7,250 nucleotides of DNA from positions 1 through 7,250 of the forward strand of contig CAAFRY010000295.1 of assembly GCA_900765525.1 (NCBI GenBank). The letters run 5' to 3'. The translations under genes were made by a program, and so were the position numbers. The first letter of the stretch is position 1. Each line of letters begins with the position of its first letter. Positions 1-6,135 of this stretch are shown piece after piece. This DNA comes from an uncultured Blautia sp. Lineage in GTDB: Bacteria > Bacillota > Clostridia > Lachnospirales > Lachnospiraceae. Under the pieces are notes generated by a model. It was given only the letters and a program-made list of their open reading frames with translations. It did not search any database and was not told the DNA's origin.

Positions 1-80
1 TAATATAATACTCTGGGAGCAGGAAGCCATGTTTCCTCATAAGCAAGAATAGGATTCTCCGCTGCATCATATTTTTTCAT
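1..80 (-). CDS. Start of an unidentified gene, 3' end beyond the left edge
   Basis: Only the first 26 codons are visible. The frame opens with ATG at 80-78 and stays open to the edge. The peptide begins MKKYDAAENP and ends WLPAPRVLY. An in-frame TAG lies four codons upstream of the ATG, so this is the first possible start in the frame. A GGG-containing stretch sits about seven bases before it, a modest ribosome site. The gene follows the family 2 glycosyltransferase on the same strand after 153 bases, so it probably belongs to the same glycan locus, perhaps from its own promoter. The tryptophan-proline-arginine cluster near the start faintly recalls some SAM-dependent methyltransferases, but that is a weak impression and I assign no function. 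A spurious short frame cannot be excluded. Confidence 0.55.
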   Translation of the reverse strand, partial: MKKYDAAENPILAYEETWLPAPRVLY

Positions 81-120
81 TTTAAATCCCTACTTTCTAA
101 CGACTTCTATAGTTTCTCGG

Positions 121-149
121 ATTATAAATTTCAGTTTATCAACTAACTT
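121..149 (-). promoter_or_regulatory. Possible promoter for the gene at the left edge
   Basis: Read on the minus strand, 126-121 is TATAAT, a perfect -10 hexamer. With a 17-base spacer the -35 position (149-144) reads AAGTTA, a poor match to TTGACA. Transcription would start near 114 and leave a leader of about 34 bases before the ATG at 80. The rest of the gap (81-233) is AT-rich and shows no gene and no hairpin with a U-run. AT-rich DNA gives chance TATAAT matches, so this is only a candidate. Confidence 0.3.
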
Positions 150-233
150 TTATTTTTCTTCTGCTCCTGGCGCCATCTCCGGATACCTGGAACGGAATAG
201 TTTATCCAATACTTTATTTTTCTTTCGCAGCTT

Positions 234-1304
234 CTATCTTCTGGATTTTACTTTAGAGTAAATCATGGGGAGACTTCCTCTCACCAAATGAATGGCTCGT
301 CCAAAGGCAGTACATAGAAACACGGATTTGGTCTTGATACAAATAAGCGCCAGAGCCAAAACCCGGCTGTCTCTGGCCTGGGCCATTGGCAGCAATTCCT
401 GAAATAATGTGTCAGAGAAGACCTCCCGGCAGAAGGCTTTCCGGTCCCTGTGCTTCATATTTGCTCTTTTATCACAATTCCTTTCCAGAGCTGACAAAAT
501 ATATCTTCCATAAAGGCTTCCCAGTACAGAACGTACCTGAGGACTGTCATTTTTCCAATACTTCTGCTGCTCATAAAGCATGGCAATCCTTCTCCTGTGA
601 AGAGGATAATAATCCGGCACAAACTTTGTAGTCAGACTGCCCTCCAGCCTTTTGGCATAATGGTAAGGAGTAATGTCCAGAAGATTCATACTGTCAATAT
701 CCATACAATATTGAATATTAAATACAATATCTTCAATAAGCCGGACTGTTTCATAGCGAAAGCCTTTTTCCCGGATATAATCCAAATCATAAATTTTATT
801 CCAGGCATAGCCATATAAGGTTTCCTGTTCCAGACCCAGTATCTTTTCCCGTACCTCCTGAGGATTTCTGCACAGACAGGCCTCAGGTTTTACTGCATGA
901 GCATAGGAAAAGCTGCCGTCCTTTTCATAATATTCTTCCCTGTGTCCGAAGACAGCCAGCCTGGCAGGATTCTCCTGAAAGCTATTCCACACCTTTTCCA
1001 GCAAATCCTCGTCCACAAAGTCATCCGGGTCCATAAACCAGATATATTTTCCTCTGGCCTGGGCAATCCCCGTATTTCTGGCCTGGCTCAGCCCTTTATT
1101 TTTCTCGTGATGGACGGCTCTGATACGGGAATCCTTCCCTGCCAGCCTCTCCGCCAGTTCTCCGGTTCGGTCCGGGGAACCGTCTTCCACGATTATCAGT
1201 TCCCAGTCTGAAAAGGTCTGGTGCCGGATACTGTCCACAGCTTTCTTCAGATATTTTTCCACTCCGTAAGCAGGCATCACCACAGTAAAAAATGGTCTTT
1301 CCAT
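234..1304 (-). CDS. Family 2 glycosyltransferase (GT-A fold)
   Basis: A 356-residue inverting glycosyltransferase that should move a sugar from a nucleotide donor to a growing lipid-linked glycan on the cytoplasmic side. The GT-A domain fills about residues 5-210. It opens with VVMPAYGVEKYL (8-19), has EDGS at 40-43 for nucleotide binding, NKGLSQARNTG at 69-79, and the metal-binding DPDD at 92-95. A late Glu-Asp pair at 191-192, after the NKIYD stretch (169-173), fits the usual catalytic-base region. The basic C-terminal part (about 230-356) has a hydrophobic patch at 315-330 that may touch the membrane. Its ATG lies one base after the stop of the family 4 glycosyltransferase, with GAGGAG about ten bases upstream inside that gene, so the two are probably translationally coupled. 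Donor and acceptor cannot be read from the sequence. Confidence 0.93.
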   Translation of the reverse strand: MERPFFTVVMPAYGVEKYLKKAVDSIRHQTFSDWELIIVEDGSPDRTGELAERLAGKDSRIRAVHHEKNKGLSQARNTGIAQARGKYIWFMDPDDFVDEDLLEKVWNSFQENPARLAVFGHREEYYEKDGSFSYAHAVKPEACLCRNPQEVREKILGLEQETLYGYAWNKIYDLDYIREKGFRYETVRLIEDIVFNIQYCMDIDSMNLLDITPYHYAKRLEGSLTTKFVPDYYPLHRRRIAMLYEQQKYWKNDSPQVRSVLGSLYGRYILSALERNCDKRANMKHRDRKAFCREVFSDTLFQELLPMAQARDSRVLALALICIKTKSVFLCTAFGRAIHLVRGSLPMIYSKVKSRR

Positions 1305-1305
1305 A

Positions 1306-2523
1306 TCAGGTCAGCTCCTCAATCAACTCGATTATCTTCTTATAGGATTGAGGCCGGTCAAACTGCTCCTGGGCAATTTTTCTGGCCTTTTCTCCCATTA
1401 TCCTTCTGCCATCTTCATCTTCGTACAAACGGACAATCCCGTCTGCCAGAATCTTTACATCCTCCGGAAGAATGTTGATGCCAAAGCCGTCATGCTCCAC
1501 CTTCTGCCGGAACTCCGGACTCATACAGGTATTTATCATAGGCTTTCCTGCTGCCAGATAATCCCCGATTTTCGTCACGATACTCTGAGGGGCTTTCTTT
1601 ACAAAAGAATTCACCAGTATATCGGACTTGGCCAGATATGCCGCCATTTTAGGATAAGGAGCATAGCCTACAAATTCTACATTGACACAGCCCTGGTCCC
1701 TGGACAGCTTTTCCAGTTCCTCCTTCAAAGGGCCTCCTCCCAGGATTTTAAATTTTATCTGTCCCTTACCCCGGTCCAGAAGCTCTTTTGCCGCCAGCAC
1801 CATGGTACGGATGTCATAGCTGGTCCCAATGGTTCCTGCGTAAGAAACCCAGAATTCTCCTCCCGGCTTGGAAATCTCCGGCCCGTATTTTTCCACTCCT
1901 CTGTCAAACTCAGCGATTTCGTTTCCCACATACACCGTTTTTTTCGGCACATCCAGATTTTGCTTTTTCAACGGCCTGTCTCTATATTCGTCGGAAGTAC
2001 CGATAATGCCCGACACCAGAGAATACACCTTTTCTGCATCCCGCAGAAGAGGGTAAAAAAGAATATCACTGACAAGGGGAATGTCCAGTACCATCCGCAT
2101 GGCCTCCGGCCATAAATCATTGACATCCGGCACAAAGGGTATGCCTTTTTCCTTTGCATACTCTGCTGCCGCCAAAGCCACATCATTTGGGGGAATCTCG
2201 CAGTAAATCAAATCATAATCCCCTTCCTCATGTAAGAGCCTGGTAAGATTTTTCGCTGCTATGGAATGGCTGCGGATTCTCCTTAAATCTATATTTTTCC
2301 GATAGCCCGGCTCATAGATAAACTTCAGCCGGAACTTGTAATCTTCCTTTTTAATTGCATCTATATCCCGCTGGGCCTTTTCCCAGTGCTGAAAGGTAGT
2401 AGTAATCAAGTCCACCTGGTAGCCTGCGTCGGAGAGGAAATCTCCGATATAGCGGAAACGGCTGTAGCCCTTCTCTCCGTTTAATTTTACTCCCATGGAA
2501 ATTACTGCTATTTTTTTCTTCAT
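1306..2523 (-). CDS. Family 4 glycosyltransferase (GT-B fold, WbuB-like)
   Basis: A 405-residue retaining-type glycosyltransferase. The N-terminal Rossmann domain begins KKKIAVISMG, followed by a glycine-containing loop near residues 11-20. DVNDLWPEAM at 133-142 is characteristic of the WbuB-like subgroup. The C-terminal donor domain starts near 225 with SYAGTIGTSYDI (227-238) and continues with ILGGGPL (260-266) and KIGDYLAAGKP (318-328). The EX7E motif of many GT4 enzymes is not intact: the expected positions are Gln313 and Asp321. Length is normal for the family. The start is supported by AGGAG eight bases before the ATG. It is the first gene after the 287-base gap and is followed at one base by the family 2 enzyme, so the two form a unit. 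WbuB itself handles an N-acetylated 6-deoxyhexose; the substrate here is unknown. Confidence 0.92.
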   Translation of the reverse strand: MKKKIAVISMGVKLNGEKGYSRFRYIGDFLSDAGYQVDLITTTFQHWEKAQRDIDAIKKEDYKFRLKFIYEPGYRKNIDLRRIRSHSIAAKNLTRLLHEEGDYDLIYCEIPPNDVALAAAEYAKEKGIPFVPDVNDLWPEAMRMVLDIPLVSDILFYPLLRDAEKVYSLVSGIIGTSDEYRDRPLKKQNLDVPKKTVYVGNEIAEFDRGVEKYGPEISKPGGEFWVSYAGTIGTSYDIRTMVLAAKELLDRGKGQIKFKILGGGPLKEELEKLSRDQGCVNVEFVGYAPYPKMAAYLAKSDILVNSFVKKAPQSIVTKIGDYLAAGKPMINTCMSPEFRQKVEHDGFGINILPEDVKILADGIVRLYEDEDGRRIMGEKARKIAQEQFDRPQSYKKIIELIEELT

Positions 2524-2604
2524 AACTGTCTCTCCTGCATATTTCTGCTGTTACCCGGCAATTTTAATTCTGTCATTAGGCTTGCCGCTGGCCCCTGTAT
2601 TTTT

Positions 2605-2635
2605 TTTATCTGCTTTTCTGGCCGCCGCTAGTCAA
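2605..2635 (-). promoter_or_regulatory. Weak candidate promoter before the GT4-GT2 pair
   Basis: On the minus strand TTGACT (2635-2630) matches five of six -35 bases. GATAAA (2610-2605) matches four of six -10 bases, but the spacer is 19 bases. The start would lie near 2598, about 75 bases before the ATG at 2523. The -35 box falls in an arm of the inverted-repeat element, so the element could supply the promoter. The long spacer and weak -10 keep this tentative; read-through from the upstream genes is equally possible because no terminator is seen between them. Confidence 0.25.
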
Positions 2636-2707
2636 AGACCTCGATGTAAGCATACGGGGCATCAAATTTGAAGTGATGCAAGCATCGGAGTATTAGACCC
2701 TTGCGGC
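2624..2707. repeat. Imperfect inverted repeat with nested palindromes
   Basis: The arms are about 2624-2646 and 2683-2707. GCCGC at 2624-2628 is complementary to GCGGC at 2703-2707. The adjoining 16-base arms 2631-2646 and 2683-2698 agree at 12 of 16 positions, with a two-base length difference between the two blocks. Inside lie a perfect 6-base inverted repeat (GCATCA 2659-2664 with TGATGC 2674-2679), the 10-base palindrome TCAAATTTGA (2662-2671) and the perfect palindrome GATGCAAGCATC (2675-2686). No transposase or protein frame was found here. It looks like a decayed mobile or REP/MITE-like intergenic element, or a structured RNA segment. The family is not identified. Confidence 0.6.
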
Positions 2708-2711
2708 AGTC

Positions 2712-2743
2712 GCCAAATGTACATGCAAGCATGTCCGTTTGGC
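2712..2743. repeat. 32-base hairpin-forming palindrome
   Basis: Bases 2712-2726 pair with 2729-2743, with 13 of 15 positions Watson-Crick and a centre reading GCAAGC. One of the two exceptions (2718/2737) becomes a U-G wobble if the plus strand is transcribed, so the fold is slightly better in plus-sense RNA. The core ATGCAAGCAT (2723-2732) also occurs at 2676-2685, and as ATGTAAGCAT at 2644-2653, tying this hairpin to the neighbouring inverted repeat. No U-run follows on the minus strand, so it is not a standard intrinsic terminator for the sugar transferase gene. Confidence 0.65.
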
Positions 2744-2810
2744 TCGTTGCTCGCAGGAATAAAGGGCTGTACCAGGTCTGTCTGCTGCTGGAATCGGTGT
2801 TTTTCCAGGT

Positions 2811-3509
2811 CTACCTTATCACAGCCAACACTGTGTCCACCATAATCTTCAAATCCTTAAACACACTGAAGGTACGAATATATTCCAGATTGTATTTCAT
2901 TTTTTCCGGAAGGATATACCGGATATAAATTTCTTCCGTATCTTTTCCTGTCTCTTTTTTATAACGGTCAATTTCCTCTTCCTCGTCTTTATAGGCAATG
3001 CTTGTCCTTGAGGTAATCCCTGCCGGAAGAAGGAGGGTAGCCATCATCTCCGGGGTGTAGCTGTCTACATATTTCTGCACCTCCGGCCGGGTCCCAACAA
3101 AACTCATTTCTCCCCTCAGCACATTAAATAGCTGAGGCAGCTCATCCAGGCGGCATCTTCGCAATTTTCGTCCCATTGTAGTGATTCTAGAATCTCCTCC
3201 TCTGGTAACTAAGGGTCCTTTCTTATCTGCATCTGCCACCATAGTCCGGAATTTAAAAATCCGGTAGGGCCTGCCGTACTGGGTAATTCTCTCCTGACGA
3301 TAAAAAACCGGCCCCTTGCTGTCCAGCTTGATACATACTGCAAGTATAAGCATTACGGGCGACAATAGAACCGTTAGCAGAAATGCCAGAAACACGTCTA
3401 AAAAACGCTTGGCAGCAAGGGCCGGGCGTTTTTTAGACAGTTCTCTGTAATATTTTTTTACTTCTTCCTTTCGCATGGATTCAGGAAGGCTGTTCCAATC
3501 CTTTAACAT
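2811..3509 (-). CDS. Small phosphoglycosyl transferase (bacterial sugar transferase, PglC-like)
   Basis: A 232-residue monotopic enzyme expected to transfer a sugar phosphate from a UDP-sugar to undecaprenyl phosphate, the first membrane step of glycan assembly. After an N-terminal stretch of about 33 residues comes KRFLDVF (34-40). A single hydrophobic segment (about 36-60) is broken by Ser50-Pro51, the hallmark of the re-entrant helix. Then come FYRQER (69-74), KFRTM (86-90), DSRIT (106-110), and LDELPQL (121-127) with the catalytic Asp122-Glu123 pair. VGTRPEV follows at 138-144, with Thr where many relatives have Pro. The long multi-spanning N-terminal part of WbaP/WcaJ proteins is absent. 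The ATG lies three bases after the aminotransferase stop, with AGGAG nine bases upstream inside that gene, implying coupled translation. The sugar is unknown; the neighbour suggests an amino sugar. Confidence 0.94.
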   Translation of the reverse strand: MLKDWNSLPESMRKEEVKKYYRELSKKRPALAAKRFLDVFLAFLLTVLLSPVMLILAVCIKLDSKGPVFYRQERITQYGRPYRIFKFRTMVADADKKGPLVTRGGDSRITTMGRKLRRCRLDELPQLFNVLRGEMSFVGTRPEVQKYVDSYTPEMMATLLLPAGITSRTSIAYKDEEEEIDRYKKETGKDTEEIYIRYILPEKMKYNLEYIRTFSVFKDLKIMVDTVLAVIR

Positions 3510-3512
3510 GGC

Positions 3513-4715
3513 TTACAGCTCCTTGATAATTTTTCTATAGTTTTCTATAATATACCCAATTTCTTCATCCGTAAGACAGGTATGAAGGGGCAGGGTAATC
3601 TCATTTTCAAACATATGATAAGCGTTTGGATAATCCTGGATGTCAAAGCCCAGATTCTTATAAGCCGTCATCATAGGAAGAGGCTTATAATGTACATTTG
3701 TGGCAATCCCAGCCATGGCCATCTTTTCAATAACCATATTGCATTGCTCTCTGGTCTTTCCTATAAGCCTGGTCAAATACAGATGTCCGCTGGATGCGTA
3801 GTCCTGCCCATAATGTTCCAACACTTGAATATCTAAATCCTGAAAGCCTTCGTTATATTTCTCGATAATTTCTCTTCTTCTCTTCAAAAGCTCCGGGTAT
3901 CTTCTGAACTGTGCCAGTCCCAGAGAAGCCATAATATCCGTCATATTATATTTATAATATGGCGCAATAATATCGTACTCCCAGCTTCCGGGCCTGTTTT
4001 TAGCCAAAGCATCTTTTGACTGGCCGTGCAGGGAATAATGCATAAATTTCTTGTACAGTTCTTCACTGGAAATTCCCGGAATTTCTCTCCACACAGCGGC
4101 TCCTCCCTCCGCCGTGGTAAGATTCTTTACCGCATGGAAGGAAAAGCTGGTGAAATCTGCAATTTCTCCGCACATTTTCCCTTTATGGATAGCGCCAAAG
4201 GCATGAGCTCCGTCTGCCAGCACAGCAATCCGTCCCAGAGCCTTCTGAAGCTCTCCCCATGGCGTAAAAAGATTCCTCTTCTCTTCCACGATTTCATAAA
4301 TTTCGTCATAATAAGGATATACAATTCCTCCCAGGTCCACACAAATAATAGCCTTTGTTTTCTCTGTTATGGCTTCCCGAACCTTCTGGGGATTCATATG
4401 ATAAGAGTCTGGAATGGTATCTACCAAAATAGGTGTTGCTCCCACATGGCAGATTACACTGCAGCTTGCCGTATAGGTATAGGCCGTGGTAATCACTTCA
4501 TCTCCCGGTCCTATTCCCAGTATCCTGAGGCAAAGTTCTAAGGAAGCTGTAGCTGAGTTGAGACAAACTGCTCTTTCGGTACGGCAAAATTCTGCAATCT
4601 CATTCTCGAATTTTTTAGTCTTAGGTCCTGTTGTAATCCAGCCGCTTTTTAATGTGTCCACGACCTCTCTGATTTCTTCCTCTGTTATATCCGGTGGTGA
4701 AAATGGTATTTCCAT
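3513..4715 (-). CDS. DegT/DnrJ/EryC1 family PLP-dependent sugar aminotransferase
   Basis: A 400-residue aminotransferase that probably converts a nucleotide-linked keto sugar to an amino sugar, using glutamate and PLP in the cytosol. The N-terminus (IPFSPPDITEEEI, then SGWITTGP) is typical. SATASLELCL (54-63) is the phosphate-binding region, and GPGDEVITTAYTYTAS (69-84) and ADGAHAFGA (167-175; Asp168 should contact the PLP ring nitrogen) follow. SFHAVKNLTTAEGG (192-205) carries the Schiff-base Lys197. YNMTDIMASLGLAQF (256-270) is the usual helix before the C-terminal domain. About 30 residues at 131-160, between the DLGG turn and the Asp168 motif, are longer than I expect. GGGAG stands nine bases before the ATG. 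The gene is coupled to the phosphoglycosyl transferase downstream. PglE- or ArnB-like roles are both possible; no dehydratase or acetyltransferase in view decides between them. Confidence 0.93.
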   Translation of the reverse strand: MEIPFSPPDITEEEIREVVDTLKSGWITTGPKTKKFENEIAEFCRTERAVCLNSATASLELCLRILGIGPGDEVITTAYTYTASCSVICHVGATPILVDTIPDSYHMNPQKVREAITEKTKAIICVDLGGIVYPYYDEIYEIVEEKRNLFTPWGELQKALGRIAVLADGAHAFGAIHKGKMCGEIADFTSFSFHAVKNLTTAEGGAAVWREIPGISSEELYKKFMHYSLHGQSKDALAKNRPGSWEYDIIAPYYKYNMTDIMASLGLAQFRRYPELLKRRREIIEKYNEGFQDLDIQVLEHYGQDYASSGHLYLTRLIGKTREQCNMVIEKMAMAGIATNVHYKPLPMMTAYKNLGFDIQDYPNAYHMFENEITLPLHTCLTDEEIGYIIENYRKIIKEL

Positions 4716-4783
4716 AGTTTTAATCTCCCAAATTTTTCACATACTTAAATACATGATAACTTCTTTCAATTTTAAAAGCAAGG

Positions 4784-6124
4784 CTATTGAAAAAATATCG
4801 CAGCTTCATTTTCCTGAAAATACGAAACATCCAGAGTACACTCTGCTTTACCGTTTTCCTGGTCTATGGAAAAATCAAACTGCCTGTCTCCAATCAAAAG
4901 GTATCCCCGCTCAGTTTTGTCTTGTAAATCTAAGGAAACCGTTACCAAGTTTCCTTCTTGTGTCACAGAATACTCTGTATCCTGAAGGCTTATAAAATCT
5001 TCCTTGTATTTTTCTGTATCCAGTTTTGGATTCAGCTCTTTATTATCCAACATTTCATAGGAAAAATAGGCTCCATTGGTGGCATATTCTGCAGTTTCCA
5101 GTATCACGCAGTCCGGTTGAAATATATTAAAATAATAATCAAAATTTAAAAAATTCTCATAATTATGAACTGCATCATACTCTCCAAAAGCAGACTGCAT
5201 ATACTGGAGTCTTTCATTATAATAACTGCCCTGGAAGACCAGCACCTTAGGAAGCTCTTCCGCTCCCTCCTTGTGATTCACCAGGCAAAATAAGGCATTG
5301 TAATTCTCATCCAGTTTCATGCTCCGATAATTCTCTGTAATATCTTCAATATTCTCCTGATTTTTATCCCAGAAAGCCGGCACATCTTCATCAATAGCGA
5401 AATGCGAAACCGAAAGACTATCCTGATGAACGGTTCCAATTCCAAACTCCGACTTATCTCTGGGCTTTACAGCTGGGAAATACTTAGATACTTCTTCCAG
5501 AATATGATTTGTTCCATAAAAGGCTCCCAAATCGTTCCAATGTCCTGCATCATATTTCACATTAAAAACCTGTTCTGTTTCACTTTTCTCTTTCAGCAGA
5601 TACTCATTGGTAATATAATTTACTCCGTATTCCTCCAGTTTTTCATACATCATCTGATTCAGCTTATCCTGGTAAATATAACCAGTAGGAAGATATTGCT
5701 GATATATCGTAGTTTTAGAAGGATTTAAACAATAAAGGAATGGAACCTCCCGTTCCTGACAATAATCCTGCACCTGCCGCAGGTAAGCGCAAAACAGGTC
5801 GATAAACACCGGGTCCGGGTTTTCAAAGGCCATCTGGAAAAATACATACCCCTCTTTTCCATAAGTATAGGTAGGATGCACCATCATTCCGTATACCTTA
5901 TCATTTAATTCCGTATAAATATCAATCGCCTCTGTACGAAAACCTACACGGTCGTTCAGATACGACTCGGCCATCTCTGTAATATCCCCACCTGATAAAT
6001 CCCACTCTGTCAGCATGCGGTTGTCAATAGGCGATGCATAATTTTTTTCAAAATTAAACTTTATTAGAGGCAACAGTAAAGTTACACATAGTATTCCTAA
6101 AAATAATATTTTTATTTTTTTCAT
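4784..6124 (-). CDS. Membrane-anchored SGNH-like protein (AlgJ/AlgX/DHHW group), probable O-acetylation partner
   Basis: A 446-residue protein. The N-terminal hydrophobic segment (about 5-21) acts as a signal or anchor, placing the rest outside the membrane; there is no lipobox at Cys13. NDRVGFRTEA (57-66), then a Tyr-Gly-rich stretch (88-95) and NPSKTTIYQQYLP (134-146), match the AlgJ/DHHW layout. YDAGHWNDLGAF (191-202) carries the Asp192/His195 pair, and VFQGSYYN (296-303) carries the candidate nucleophile Ser300. That His-before-Ser order is the circularly permuted SGNH arrangement known from AlgJ and AlgX, which pass acetyl groups to alginate. Residues about 370-446 look like an extra beta-rich domain. 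The ATG follows the MBOAT stop by 11 bases, with AGGAG eight bases upstream, so the two are co-transcribed and probably work together. The acceptor glycan is unknown. Confidence 0.85.
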   Translation of the reverse strand: MKKIKILFLGILCVTLLLPLIKFNFEKNYASPIDNRMLTEWDLSGGDITEMAESYLNDRVGFRTEAIDIYTELNDKVYGMMVHPTYTYGKEGYVFFQMAFENPDPVFIDLFCAYLRQVQDYCQEREVPFLYCLNPSKTTIYQQYLPTGYIYQDKLNQMMYEKLEEYGVNYITNEYLLKEKSETEQVFNVKYDAGHWNDLGAFYGTNHILEEVSKYFPAVKPRDKSEFGIGTVHQDSLSVSHFAIDEDVPAFWDKNQENIEDITENYRSMKLDENYNALFCLVNHKEGAEELPKVLVFQGSYYNERLQYMQSAFGEYDAVHNYENFLNFDYYFNIFQPDCVILETAEYATNGAYFSYEMLDNKELNPKLDTEKYKEDFISLQDTEYSVTQEGNLVTVSLDLQDKTERGYLLIGDRQFDFSIDQENGKAECTLDVSYFQENEAAIFFQ

Positions 6125-6135
6125 TCTTCTGTCTC

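Noticed and set aside
1348..2115. A 255-codon open frame on the plus strand
   Set aside because: It lies wholly antisense to the family 4 glycosyltransferase, shows no recognisable motifs and is best explained as a shadow. The plus-strand frames at 4026-4541 and 4486-4995 are dismissed for the same reason.
2644..2732. A small CRISPR-like array from the three ATGYAAGCAT units
   Set aside because: The units are only 10 bases long, spaced unevenly (32 and 47 bases between starts) and are themselves palindromic; there are no cas genes. They fit an inverted-repeat element better.
2712..2743. An intrinsic terminator for the phosphoglycosyl transferase gene
   Set aside because: The hairpin is strong, but no U-run follows it on the minus strand, and there is none elsewhere between 2744 and 2810.
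4716..4783. A promoter in front of the aminotransferase
   Set aside because: A TTGAAA is present on the minus strand, but no acceptable -10 lies 16-18 bases downstream of it. The gene is most simply read from the upstream operon.
6056..6124. A lipoprotein signal on the SGNH-like protein
   Set aside because: Cys13 is preceded by Gly-Ile-Leu, which lacks the small residue required at -1 of a lipobox. A plain N-terminal anchor or signal peptide is more likely.
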